A stretch of DNA of 64,000 bases from positions 1-64,000 of the forward strand of contig NZ_FNAP01000008.1 in the NCBI RefSeq assembly GCF_900101965.1, read 5' to 3'. Both the position numbers and the translations under genes were made by a program. Positions within the stretch are counted from its first letter, which is position 1. Each line of letters begins with the position of its first letter. This DNA comes from Rhodospira trueperi. Its GTDB lineage: Bacteria > Pseudomonadota > Alphaproteobacteria > Rhodospirillales > Rhodospirillaceae. The notes below the pieces were generated by a model that was given only the letters and a program-made list of their open reading frames with translations, did not search any database and was not told the DNA's origin. This document shows, one piece after another, positions 48,342-58,125 of the stretch.

Positions 48342-49316
48342 ATGAATACGACACCGCTTCTCAAGATCGGCACGCGCGGCAGCCCGCTCGCGCTGGCCCA
48401 AGCCCATGCCGCCCGCGATGCTCTCGCCGCCGCCCATCCGGCGCTGGCCGAGCCCGGGGCCATGGAGATCGTCGTCATCAAGACCACCGGGGATTCGGTC
48501 CAGGACCGGCCGCTGTCGGAGATCGGCGGCAAGGGGCTGTTCACCCGCGAGATCGACGACGCCCAGTTGAACGGCGCCATCGACATCGCGGTTCATAGCA
48601 TGAAGGATGTCCCCACCGTGCTGGAGGACGGGCTTTCGCTGGGCTGCATCATGCCCCGCGAGGATGTCCGCGACGCCTTCATCTCCACCCGTTACAAGAG
48701 CTTCGCCGACCTGCCCGAGGGGGCGGTCATCGGCTCCGCGTCGCTGCGCCGGGCCGCGCAGATTCTGGGACGCTATCCGCATCTGAAGGTCATCAATTTC
48801 CGGGGCAACCTCCAGACCCGCATGCGCAAGCTGGAAGAGGGCGTGGCCGATGCCACCATGCTGGCCATGGCCGGGCTGAACCGCATGGGCATGGCCGAGG
48901 TGGCCACCGCGCCGATGTCGCCGGAAGAAATGCTGCCGGCGGTGGCGCAGGGCGCCGTGGGCATCACCCACCGTGAGGACGACGACCGCGCGCGGGAGTG
49001 GCTGACCGCGCTCGATTGCCGGGATTCGAATTTGCGGGTCGCGGCGGAGCGAGCGTTCCTGGCCCGGCTCGACGGGTCGTGCCGTACGCCCATCGCCGCG
49101 CTGGCCGAATGGACCGGCAAACACCGCATGCGCCTGCGCGGGCTGATCGTGCGTCCGGACGGTCGCGATCCACTATCGACCGAGCGCGCGTGGGACGTGC
49201 TCACCGTGGCCGACGCCGTGGCCATGGGCGATGACGCCGCGAGCGAACTGGTCGAGCGGGCCGGCGATGCCCTGCCCGTCTACCGGGGCGAGGTCATGCA
49301 CGGAGGCGGCCTTTAG
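48342..49316 (+). CDS. hemC: porphobilinogen deaminase
   Basis: The 324-residue enzyme links four porphobilinogens to hydroxymethylbilane. Key residues lie in IGTRGSPLALAQA, SMKDVPT (Asp/Lys), GSASLRRAAQI, and LDGSCRTPIAA, whose cysteine carries the dipyrromethane cofactor. The ATG is chosen from the family start, TPLLKIGTRGSP. hemD follows 95 bases downstream on the same strand. Confidence 0.97.
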   Translation: MNTTPLLKIGTRGSPLALAQAHAARDALAAAHPALAEPGAMEIVVIKTTGDSVQDRPLSEIGGKGLFTREIDDAQLNGAIDIAVHSMKDVPTVLEDGLSLGCIMPREDVRDAFISTRYKSFADLPEGAVIGSASLRRAAQILGRYPHLKVINFRGNLQTRMRKLEEGVADATMLAMAGLNRMGMAEVATAPMSPEEMLPAVAQGAVGITHREDDDRAREWLTALDCRDSNLRVAAERAFLARLDGSCRTPIAALAEWTGKHRMRLRGLIVRPDGRDPLSTERAWDVLTVADAVAMGDDAASELVERAGDALPVYRGEVMHGGGL

Positions 49317-49411
49317 GGGGAAGCCGGGTCCGTCCGTCATGGCGGGCGCGGTTGATGGCAATTGCTCATTTGCGGTACTGACACGGAATCAAGAGGGAGC
49401 TTGGGACGGCA

Positions 49412-51505
49412 ATGCGCGCCTTGGTCAGTCGACCGCGGGAAGACGCCGAGAGAATCGCGGCGCCTCTGCGCGCCATGGGCGTGGAGGTCGTTAGCGAGCC
49501 CCTGCTGGTCGTTGTGCCGGTGGCTGGCCCCAACGTCGATCTGACCGGGGTTCAGGCCGTCCTGGTGACCAGCGCCAACGGCGCTCGGGCTCTGGCCACG
49601 GCGGTGGAACGGCGCGACGTGCCGGTGTTCGCGGTCGGCGATCAGACGGCACGGGCGGCCCGGGACCTTGGGTTCGCCAGCGTCGAGAGCGCCGGGGGTG
49701 ATGTCGAGACCCTGGCGGCCCTGGTGCGCCGCCGTCTGGAGCCGTCCCGTGGCTCTCTGTTGCATGCCGCCGGGTCGACCCATGCCGGTGATCTGGCGGG
49801 GGCGTTGGGTGCCGATGGATTCGACGTGCGCGTGGCGCGGCTGTACGATGCTCGGCCGACGGCGGCGTTGTCGGCGTCTTTGCGCGCGTCCCTGGACGTG
49901 GGCGGGATTGATGCCGCGTTCTTCTTTTCCCCGCGCACCGCGCGCACGTTTGTCGAGCATATCCGCAAGGCGGGGCTTGCCGACAAGCTGGGAAGGGTGA
50001 CCGGATACGCCCTGTCGCCTGCCGTCGCGCGCGAGCTGGAGTCGATACTGCCGGGGCGCGTGCGCGTGGCCGGGCAACCCACGCAGGACGCCCTGCTGGA
50101 CGTGTTCAAAGCCGATGTGGCCGATGCAAAGGAGGCTTCCCTGAAACAGCCGCAAGATGCCGAGAACGGCACGCCGACCGACCGGACCGGCGCGGAGCGG
50201 GCGGACGGATCGATCGACGAAACCAGCGCGGCCGAAGACGCCGTGTCCTCGTCTTCGCCGAGCGAAGCCGAGGCCGGGCAGGACGCAGCGACATCCGGCG
50301 AGGACGCCGCGCGTCCGCGCGACGACGATTCGGCCGACAAGGCTCTGGACGACGGCGACGGCGTCTATGGCGGATCGGCCGGCCATCCGGGGAGCCACGA
50401 TGATGATCGCGGTGGCCTCAGCGCGCAGGAGCAGGCGGACAGTCACACGTTGCACTCCCTGGGACGTTGGATCCTCGTCCTTGTCGTGCTGGGGGCGATC
50501 GGATTCGGCGCCATGCCGTGGTGGCGGGCTTCCGTTCCCGAGCCCCTCCAGAGTTGGCTGCCGACGTTCCCGGCCGCGCCTGATCCGCCCGCCGTGGTGG
50601 ACCTGCGCGCGCGGATCGAGACCCTTTCGGCGGCCTTGGAGGAGGTGCGCGGGCAGGCCGATTCGGCCGCCGACGCCGCTGACGCCGCGCTGGACGCGGC
50701 ACGCTCTGGCACGGCTGGGGGCGCATCGGCCGCTCTTGAAGACCTGAGCGCCCGCTTGGCAGCGCTGGAGGAGCGCGCCGACGAACGGGCCGTGGCCTCC
50801 GCTGCGGACGGGACCGCGTCGGGCGAAGCCGCCCAGGCGGCCAAGGCGGTCCTTTCCAACATTGATGAGCGTCTGACGATGTTGGAGGCGGCCACCGAGG
50901 AGCAGGCCACCGGTCTTTCCGATCTGCGCTCCCGGGTTGGTGCGCTTCAGGCGGAATTCGGTTCCGATGAACCGCGCGCCGTTGGCATGGTGCTGGCCGT
51001 GGGCCAGTTGCGTGATCGCGTGGCCACCGGCAAGCCCTACGACGAGGCGCTGGAGGCTGTCCGGTCTCTCGTCAGCGGAGCCGAGTTCGAGAAAGAACTG
51101 GCGGTTCTCGCCACGCATTCCACGGCCGGCGTGTCGACCCTGCCCGAATTGCGGTGGCGGTACGCCGAGGTCTCGAAGGTGGCCGCACATCGTGTCATTG
51201 TTCCCGAGGGTGAGGGCTGGTGGTCGGATACCGTGTCTTCGCTCATGTCAGGTGTGACGGTGCGCCGCAAGGACGAGGTTGTTGCAGGGAGCGCTCTGTC
51301 GAGCTTGTCCGCCGCGGAGATGCGACTCGCCGAGAATGACCTTGAGACCGCGATCGACGTCCTGTCTTCCCTTGAGGGCGACCCTGCCGGTGCGGTCGCC
51401 GATTGGCTGGCCGATGCCCAAGCGCTGGCTTCGGTCAATGCCGCCCTTGCCTCATTGAACTCGGCCGCCCTGGAACGTGTCGGCGCGGCCCAGACGACGG
51501 AGTAA
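49412..51505 (+). CDS. hemD: uroporphyrinogen-III synthase fused to a mitofilin (Mic60)-like domain
   Basis: The 697-residue fusion has a HemD domain at about 1-230 (MRALVSRPREDAERIAAPLR, LVTSANGARAL, AFFFSPRTARTF), which closes the tetrapyrrole ring. A low-complexity acidic linker (231-345) leads to one transmembrane helix (about 352-371), then a long helical region (about 385-697) of mitofilin/Mic60 type ending in WLADAQALASVNAALASLN. The mitofilin domain, probably periplasmic, shapes membranes. Usually separate genes; both halves are continuous here with no stop or shift. HemY follows. Confidence 0.87.
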   Translation: MRALVSRPREDAERIAAPLRAMGVEVVSEPLLVVVPVAGPNVDLTGVQAVLVTSANGARALATAVERRDVPVFAVGDQTARAARDLGFASVESAGGDVETLAALVRRRLEPSRGSLLHAAGSTHAGDLAGALGADGFDVRVARLYDARPTAALSASLRASLDVGGIDAAFFFSPRTARTFVEHIRKAGLADKLGRVTGYALSPAVARELESILPGRVRVAGQPTQDALLDVFKADVADAKEASLKQPQDAENGTPTDRTGAERADGSIDETSAAEDAVSSSSPSEAEAGQDAATSGEDAARPRDDDSADKALDDGDGVYGGSAGHPGSHDDDRGGLSAQEQADSHTLHSLGRWILVLVVLGAIGFGAMPWWRASVPEPLQSWLPTFPAAPDPPAVVDLRARIETLSAALEEVRGQADSAADAADAALDAARSGTAGGASAALEDLSARLAALEERADERAVASAADGTASGEAAQAAKAVLSNIDERLTMLEAATEEQATGLSDLRSRVGALQAEFGSDEPRAVGMVLAVGQLRDRVATGKPYDEALEAVRSLVSGAEFEKELAVLATHSTAGVSTLPELRWRYAEVSKVAAHRVIVPEGEGWWSDTVSSLMSGVTVRRKDEVVAGSALSSLSAAEMRLAENDLETAIDVLSSLEGDPAGAVADWLADAQALASVNAALASLNSAALERVGAAQTTE

Positions 51506-51509
51506 CCCC

Positions 51510-52754
51510 ATGTTCGTGCTTGCCCTGATTATCATTCTGGGGGTCGCGCTGGTCGCTGGCGGCCTGTGGTTCGCGGCCAATCCAGGGAGCCTGAATGCCG
51601 AATGGCTGGGCTGGCAGATCGAAACCAACATGATCTTCGGCCTGATCGGTTTGATCGTCTTTTTCGTGGCGTTGTGGGTTGTGTGGCAGTTGGTGTTGAC
51701 CTTCGCCACCATGCTCGGCCTGCGCGGAGTCAAGACCCGCGGCAACCTTGTCGGGGCCGCCAAGGGCATGGGCGAAGCCTATGCGGCGCTCCGGGTCGGC
51801 CGTGGTGGTCAGGCCCGCGTTGAAGCCCACCGGGCCCGTCGCGCCTATCGGGACCCGGTCAAGTGCCCCGCCACGCTGATGGAAGCCGACGGTTACGCCA
51901 TGTCCGGCGAGGCCGAGGCGGCGCGCGATCTGTATAAGAAGTTGCTCGACAACCACGACACCGAAGGCGGCGCCATTCGCGGGCTGTTGGAACTGGCGGT
52001 GGCCGAGGGTAACGACGCGGAGATCCGGGAATACACGGAACGCGCCTTCTTCAAGGTGGACAACCCGGTGTGGGCGGCCCGTCCGGCCCTGGACGAGGCG
52101 TTCCGCAGCGGTCGCCTGGAGGACGTTGAAAAGCCGCTCCAGGTTCTGGAGCAGTCAGGGCAGGCCGATGCCGATGAGATGCGCCGCCTGCGCTCCGACG
52201 TCTTCCTGAAGCGCGCCGAGGCGGCCAAGGCCTCGGGCCGCAAGGGCGATGCCGTGACCCTGGCCCGGCAGGCGGTCGAGCTGGTGCCGGAATCGGAGAC
52301 GGCCGTCGATACGCTGGCGCGCATGCTGGCCGCCGACGGCAAGGCCCGCAAGGCCGAGCAGCTTGTCCAGGACACCTGGCGCAAGGCGCCGCACGCTCTG
52401 CTCGCCCGCACTTGGCGCGATCTGGCCGGCGGCAAGGACGCCAATGCGCTGGCCACCCGCATGCAGACCCTGGCCGCGCTCAACCCGGATCATCCGGAAA
52501 GCCGGCTGGCGGCCGCCGAGGGCGCGGTCGAGGCCAAGCTGTGGGGGCAGGCACGCACGCAGCTCCAGCCGCTCATCACCAACCAGCCGTGCATGCGCAC
52601 CTGCCTGCTGATGGCCCGCGTCGAGGACGGCGAGTCCGGTGACGGCGCCAAGGCGCAGGACTGGCTGCGCCGCGCCGTTGCGGCGGCTGACGGCTTGGGC
52701 GGTGTCGAGACGCCGGCCGCGCCCGGGACCGGGATTCAGGCCAACGCGGCCTGA
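51510..52754 (+). CDS. hemY: HemY-type membrane TPR protein
   Basis: The 414-residue protein has two N-terminal membrane helices (about 5-25 and 42-65) with the HemY_N motif, then TPR-like repeats. It is found beside heme genes across proteobacteria; no protoporphyrinogen-oxidase activity is expected, and the molecular function is unknown. The start is four bases past the HemD fusion's stop, implying coupling in one heme operon. Confidence 0.92.
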   Translation: MFVLALIIILGVALVAGGLWFAANPGSLNAEWLGWQIETNMIFGLIGLIVFFVALWVVWQLVLTFATMLGLRGVKTRGNLVGAAKGMGEAYAALRVGRGGQARVEAHRARRAYRDPVKCPATLMEADGYAMSGEAEAARDLYKKLLDNHDTEGGAIRGLLELAVAEGNDAEIREYTERAFFKVDNPVWAARPALDEAFRSGRLEDVEKPLQVLEQSGQADADEMRRLRSDVFLKRAEAAKASGRKGDAVTLARQAVELVPESETAVDTLARMLAADGKARKAEQLVQDTWRKAPHALLARTWRDLAGGKDANALATRMQTLAALNPDHPESRLAAAEGAVEAKLWGQARTQLQPLITNQPCMRTCLLMARVEDGESGDGAKAQDWLRRAVAAADGLGGVETPAAPGTGIQANAA

Positions 52755-52792
52755 TCTGAGCCCGGGCGTCGAAAGGCGACCGTTGAGAAACG

Positions 52793-52824
52793 CGGGGCGA
52801 TCCGGGACAACCCGGGTCGCCCCG
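52793..52824 (+). terminator. strong hairpin after hemY
   Basis: Arms CGGGGCGATCCGGG (52793-52806) and CCCGGGTCGCCCCG (52811-52824) form a 14-pair stem with one G-T, loop ACAA. The following TGTCAT is a poor T-run; it probably ends the heme operon. Confidence 0.6.
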
Positions 52825-52856
52825 TGTCATCATGGAGGCCCGCCGGCCGCTGCAGG

Positions 52857-52886
52857 CCCGCCGATATCAAACCCGCCGATATCAAA
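52857..52886. repeat. 15-base tandem repeat before the rhomboid gene
   Basis: CCCGCCGATATCAAA occurs twice head to tail (52857-52871 and 52872-52886), ending 12 bases before the rhomboid start, next to its ribosome-binding region. Each copy contains the palindrome GATATC. It may be a binding site or replication slippage. Confidence 0.85.
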
Positions 52887-52898
52887 ACGGAGTGCCGC

Positions 52899-53696
52899 AT
52901 GCTCCCTCTGCGCGACGACAACCCCACCAGCCTGACTCCGGTCGTCACTTGGTCGCTGATCGGGCTGTGCGTCGCGGTGTTTCTCTATCAGCTCGGGCTG
53001 GGCGCGATGGAGGAACGGCGGTTCATGGTGGCGCTGGGCACCATTCCGGCGGTGCTGCTGGGTGGAGAGCGCCTGCCGCCCGATCTGGCCCTGGTGCCAG
53101 CGTTGATGACGCCGCTGACGTCGATGTTCCTGCACGGCGACATCCTGCACCTAGGCGGCAACATGCTCTACCTGTGGATCTTCGGCAACAACGTCGAGGA
53201 CGCCATGGGGCACTGGCGGTTCCTGGCGTTCTATGTGGTCTGCGGGGTCGCCGCCGCGCTCTTTCACGCGGTGCAGGATCCGGGCGACGTGGTGCCCATG
53301 GTCGGGGCCAGCGGCGCGATTTCCGGCGTGCTGGGGGCCTATCTGCTCCTGTTCCCCATGGCCCGGGTGTTCGTCTGGTTCGGGTTCATCTTCATGTTCT
53401 GGGTGCCGGCGATCGTGGTTCTGGGGCTGTGGTTCGGATTCCAGGCCCTGAGCGTGCTGGGTGATCCCAGCGGCGCCCAGTCCGGGATTGCGTGGTGGGC
53501 GCACCTGGGTGGGTTCGCGGTCGGCATGGCCCTGACCCTGCTCCCGGCCATGCGACGGCGCGGCTTTCCGCTGTTCAACCGCAAACAGACGGTCACCCGC
53601 GTGACCGTGATTCCCCGCACCGGGCAACGGGCCGCCACCCGCCGGCGCGGCCCCTGGGATCCACCCAGCGGCCCGTGGGGCGCTGGGCGGCCGTGA
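52899..53696 (+). CDS. rhomboid family intramembrane serine protease
   Basis: The 265-residue protein has six to seven transmembrane helices. Catalytic Ser is in GASGAISG and His in WWAHLGGFAVG; the N-terminal HGDILHLGGNMLYLWIFG matches helix 2. It cleaves membrane substrates, unknown here. CGGAG precedes the ATG. A basic C-terminal tail (about 225-265) follows. The gene converges with the AbiE toxin gene with five bases between. Confidence 0.94.
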   Translation: MLPLRDDNPTSLTPVVTWSLIGLCVAVFLYQLGLGAMEERRFMVALGTIPAVLLGGERLPPDLALVPALMTPLTSMFLHGDILHLGGNMLYLWIFGNNVEDAMGHWRFLAFYVVCGVAAALFHAVQDPGDVVPMVGASGAISGVLGAYLLLFPMARVFVWFGFIFMFWVPAIVVLGLWFGFQALSVLGDPSGAQSGIAWWAHLGGFAVGMALTLLPAMRRRGFPLFNRKQTVTRVTVIPRTGQRAATRRRGPWDPPSGPWGAGRP

Positions 53697-53701
53697 GAGC
53701 G

Positions 53702-54571
53702 TTACCGCGTGCCGTCGGTTGACCAGGGGAGACTTTCGTAGAAAGTCCGGACAGCTTCATAGGCGACATCAAAGGGCGGCAGAGGCTCTTCGATTTCCAT
53801 GGCGATGTCGTCGTACTGTTGGGCGGATCGGGCGCGGATTTCCGGGTCGGCTATGTCACTCGGCTTGGGGTCAAGGCTCCGTGAGCGGGCCTTGTCGACC
53901 AGCACCCTGAGGATGTCGGCGCGGGTGCGCGCGTCGAAGCGTTCGGGTGCGGTGCGCAACAGGAAATGGATGTCGTAGATATCCTGGCGGCGGGTCCGGT
54001 CGCGCGCCTCGCTTTTCTGCTGCAAGGTGGCGCGGAGCTTCTCCGAGACCAGATCGACCAGTCCGTAGGTCCTTAGGTGGTCGTGTTCGTCGAGGGTGTA
54101 GATATCCTCTGTGCCGATCACCTCGTTGAGGCTGTGGTCGACGTGGATGACGGTGGTGGCCTGTCCGGCGCCGAGCCGGCGCATTTCCCTGACGTTGCCC
54201 CGGCGGGCGTAGCCGACGCTGGCCCGAATGGTCGGGTGTGTTCGATCCGCCCCGGGCGGTTGCTGTTTGCAGGTCCGGACGGCGCACAGGATCGGATAGC
54301 CAAGGCTGTCGCTGGTGCGCCTGAGGGCGGCGTCGAGGTCGGTTCGAAATCGGTCCAGGTCGAAGGCCGAAAGGCGCTGTCGGGTCGAGAAGTCGATATC
54401 CTTCGTGTAGCGCGAACTGCCGAACGCCAACGCCATGAGCATCCCGCCCTTGAGGGCCATCGTCGTCCGCAGGGACTCGGTGCCCGCGATGGCGGTCAGG
54501 ACGATATGGACAGCTTGTCGAAAGGTCGTTCGCCCGGGGTCGGCCGTGACCCACGCGTCAATGGGGATCAT
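53702..54571 (-). CDS. AbiEii-family nucleotidyltransferase toxin
   Basis: The 289-residue protein belongs to the AbiEii/AbiGii toxins (MenT-like nucleotidyltransferases). Motif I, LKGGMLMALAFG-SRYTKDIDFS (residues 40-62), carries the G-S/DxD core (Asp58, Asp60), and DLVSEKLRATLQQKSEARDRTRRQDIYD matches the family's later catalytic stretch. It should block growth by modifying tRNA or another target until neutralised. It lies six bases after the antitoxin gene. Confidence 0.9.
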   Translation of the reverse strand: MIPIDAWVTADPGRTTFRQAVHIVLTAIAGTESLRTTMALKGGMLMALAFGSSRYTKDIDFSTRQRLSAFDLDRFRTDLDAALRRTSDSLGYPILCAVRTCKQQPPGADRTHPTIRASVGYARRGNVREMRRLGAGQATTVIHVDHSLNEVIGTEDIYTLDEHDHLRTYGLVDLVSEKLRATLQQKSEARDRTRRQDIYDIHFLLRTAPERFDARTRADILRVLVDKARSRSLDPKPSDIADPEIRARSAQQYDDIAMEIEEPLPPFDVAYEAVRTFYESLPWSTDGTR

Positions 54572-54577
54572 GGCGGC

Positions 54578-55480
54578 TCACCCCTCGACATTGATGGACA
54601 GGCACCAGCGTTCGGAGTAGCGCGGCGCGTAGTCGGCGGTCGGGTCCAGTCTGCGGGACCCACCGCGCTGGACGTCTGTCAGCCAGCGGTCGAAGGCCGG
54701 ATGCGACAGCCCCAGCCGCTCCTCCAGGATATATCCCGCCCGCACGCGGTCGATCTTGCGGCCGTGGGTATCGAATTCCGCCACGATCAGGTCCAGATTG
54801 TCGGCGGCGCGGTTCTCGAAAATGTCGAGCACATGATAAATGCCGCCGCACAGATCGGGGGCGCGCAGCATGTCGAGAAACGTCCGGCCCAACGTGGCCA
54901 CGCGCAGGGGCGTTCCCTTGACCGTGATGTAGGCCCCCAGGTGGGCACTGGCGTGCCTGTGGACCGTGGTGCGGCGAATGCGGGTGAACCGATAGCGCTT
55001 CAGGGTGGGCAGGCCGGCTTGGAGGTAGTCGACGAGTCGGTCCTCGCCGATATCGCGACGCATGCGGTTCTTGGCGTGGCGCGCCCACTCGGCCGGAGGC
55101 GGCGAGGAGAGGAACAGGATCTTGGGAAGGCGGTCGGTCAGGCCGTGCCACTCCATCGCGCTCAGATGCGAGACATAGGCGAAGGGATCAATGCAGCAGG
55201 CGATGTCGGCTTCTGAAGCGTGTTCGCGGCTGAGGGTCCGATAGACGTTGACGTTGTCCACGAGTTTGCCGGTTTCGAGAACGCCGGCGTCCTCCAGGTT
55301 GGTCATGGTGGTGTCGAAGCTGGAAATATCGGCGTTCTTTTTCTGAAGGCGCTCAATGGTCTCGCCTCTATACGCCTTGTCGCGATATAATTGGTCGATC
55401 AAACAACCCAGATCGTAACGGTTCATGACCGGTTTCATTTGGTCGGCAATGGCAAGGGTCATCGCCTTCTGAAGAAACAT
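54578..55480 (-). CDS. AbiEi-family antitoxin and transcriptional repressor
   Basis: The 300-residue protein has a winged-helix N-terminal domain (about 1-80, ISSFDTTMTNLEDAGVL) and the AbiEi C-terminal domain (about 90-300). ATG 55480 follows AAGGAG. Known AbiEi proteins repress abiE by binding inverted repeats at its promoter and neutralise the toxin without direct contact (type IV). Here two large palindromes lie just upstream. Confidence 0.88.
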   Translation of the reverse strand: MFLQKAMTLAIADQMKPVMNRYDLGCLIDQLYRDKAYRGETIERLQKKNADISSFDTTMTNLEDAGVLETGKLVDNVNVYRTLSREHASEADIACCIDPFAYVSHLSAMEWHGLTDRLPKILFLSSPPPAEWARHAKNRMRRDIGEDRLVDYLQAGLPTLKRYRFTRIRRTTVHRHASAHLGAYITVKGTPLRVATLGRTFLDMLRAPDLCGGIYHVLDIFENRAADNLDLIVAEFDTHGRKIDRVRAGYILEERLGLSHPAFDRWLTDVQRGGSRRLDPTADYAPRYSERWCLSINVEG

Positions 55481-55491
55481 CGTCGGCTCCT

Positions 55492-55532
55492 TAGCCATAG
55501 GCATCCGTCCTAAGGACGGATGCCTATGGCTA
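55492..55532. repeat. 41-base perfect palindrome adjacent to abiEi
   Basis: Arms of 20 bases (55492-55511 and 55513-55532) are perfectly complementary around one base. The centre reads GTCCT-A-AGGAC. It begins 11 bases upstream of the abiEi start and covers its ribosome binding site region. Confidence 0.95.
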
Positions 55533-55597
55533 TCACGGAACGAAGGCGTTGGCAAGGTTGGTGTGCATGGGAGCGAATTGACTTGACAAGGCGGCAG

Positions 55598-55642
55598 GCT
55601 CGGCAGAACAATACGTCCTTAGGACGTATTGTTCTGCCGAGC
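55598..55642. repeat. 45-base perfect palindrome in the abiE leader
   Basis: Arms of 22 bases (55598-55619 and 55621-55642) pair perfectly around one base. The centre GTCCT-T-AGGAC equals that of the other palindrome, although the outer arms differ. It lies 65 bases from the first and just before the divergent Asp-box gene. Confidence 0.95.
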
Positions 55643-55654
55643 GAGGGGTCGTGC

Positions 55655-56572
55655 GTGCCGGTAGCTTTTCTTGAAACATGGATCGCTTCTGACCGCCGGC
55701 CGTGTGGCGCGGTCTCACGGTGTCGATCAAGCCTGACGCGCAGCACCCTGGCGGCCATCGCGATACTGGCCTGGGCTGGGGCCGGTGTCCTGGCGGCCGG
55801 CACGGTGGCGCGCGCTGCGCCGTGCGAGCCACTGCCGGACGCCTTTGATTACGCCGCCTATGATGCGCAGATCCGGCTGGACCTGACCAGGATGGTTTCG
55901 CTGCCCCCACGGACAGTGGTTGTCACGGGGTCCTATCGTGATGCCGCCAACACGGTTCATCCGGCGCTGCTGACCTCCACGGACGGCGGCGAGACGTGGT
56001 CGCGGGTGCCCGTGCGGATCCACGGCGCCGCGATCGGCCGCCTTGAGTCGGATGCGGCGGCCTCGGTCTGGGGGATCGTCAGCTTCAGGCAGGAAGGTTT
56101 GGGCACGCCCTTGGCCCTGCTGCGGACCCGCGATGGGGCAGGGTCCTGGTGCCTGGTGTCGCTTGAGGGGCTCGACACGCTGAACGGCGTCGACCTGTTC
56201 CGCATGTACGACGACCGCCATGGTCTGATCGTCTTCTCGGAGGAGCCGTTCGGCGGCGGCTTTCGCGCCTATCAGACCCGTGATGGCGGCGAAAGCTGGC
56301 ACGCCCTGTGGCGCGCGGACGGGCCGCCGCCGGACCAGATTGATACCGCCGCCGACGATCCCGACCGCGCCGCTGCGGACCCGCCCCATGCGACGCTTTG
56401 GCGGCGGGATTCGGACATGCTCGCCGCGAGCGCCGTCCTTCGCCTTCGCCGCGACGACGGCGGGTACGCGGTCGAACGCTACGATATCCTTGGCGACGGG
56501 GTCTGGCGCTTGCTCTCACGGATCCCGCCGACATACCGGGTGGATGACGGCGGGCTGATCCCGATCCCGTAG
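55655..56572 (+). CDS. exported protein with Asp-box (BNR-like) repeats
   Basis: From GTG 55655 (six bases after GAGGGG) the product has 305 residues: a basic start, a signal or anchor at about 28-50 ending AGTVARA, then repeated Asp-box motifs STDGGETW, TRDGAGSW and TRDGGESW, typical of BNR/sialidase-like and Ycf48-like propellers. Family is not determined. A frame open further upstream crosses both palindromes and is not used. It is divergent from the AbiE pair. Confidence 0.7.
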   Translation: MPVAFLETWIASDRRPCGAVSRCRSSLTRSTLAAIAILAWAGAGVLAAGTVARAAPCEPLPDAFDYAAYDAQIRLDLTRMVSLPPRTVVVTGSYRDAANTVHPALLTSTDGGETWSRVPVRIHGAAIGRLESDAAASVWGIVSFRQEGLGTPLALLRTRDGAGSWCLVSLEGLDTLNGVDLFRMYDDRHGLIVFSEEPFGGGFRAYQTRDGGESWHALWRADGPPPDQIDTAADDPDRAAADPPHATLWRRDSDMLAASAVLRLRRDDGGYAVERYDILGDGVWRLLSRIPPTYRVDDGGLIPIP

Positions 56573-56733
56573 GGTCGTGACAGGTACTCCACACGATCAA
56601 GGTCGGGCAGGGTCGGGAAATTTGCGCCATCGCAATGCGCGGGGCGGGGCCGGTATCCCACACTGTGGTCAACCATCGGGGAGCGGAGCCGGGTACCCAT
56701 CGCGGTTCACGCCCCCCTGATCAGAACCTTTGT

Positions 56734-56798
56734 CGGCCCGGCGCGCCTGTCGGCATCTCCCCTCCTCCTCGGAGCCGGCGCGCCGAGCCGCTCTTTTT

Positions 56799-56800
<2 letters not shown>
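56734..56800 (+). terminator. terminator with long loop
   Basis: Arms CGGCCCGGCGCGCC (56734-56747) and GGCGCGCCGAGCCG (56777-56790) pair with one mismatch, followed by CTCTTTTTTT. It ends the Asp-box gene transcript and abuts the stop of the convergent leuB. Confidence 0.7.
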
Positions 56801-57893
<1,093 letters not shown>

Positions 57894-58125
57894 GGTCGGT
57901 TCGCCTCCTTGTTCTGGGGAACGTCATGCATGAGCGCGCAAGATATGCGCGGTCACCGGCGGGATGTCCAGGGCCGGGACCGTGTCGCCGGCATTCGCGC
58001 GATGCGGAAGGTATGCGGTACGGCTCTTCAATAGCGGGCTTCTCCGCACAAGGTGTGCGCTTGATTGTGTTTGGGGCCGTTGTCATGCTGGCTTGACACA
58101 CGCGCACTTGCTCTGGAAGGCGGAC

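Noticed and set aside
49337-51190. 617-codon frame antisense to the HemD fusion
   Set aside because: Shadow frame, Gly/Arg-rich without family text.
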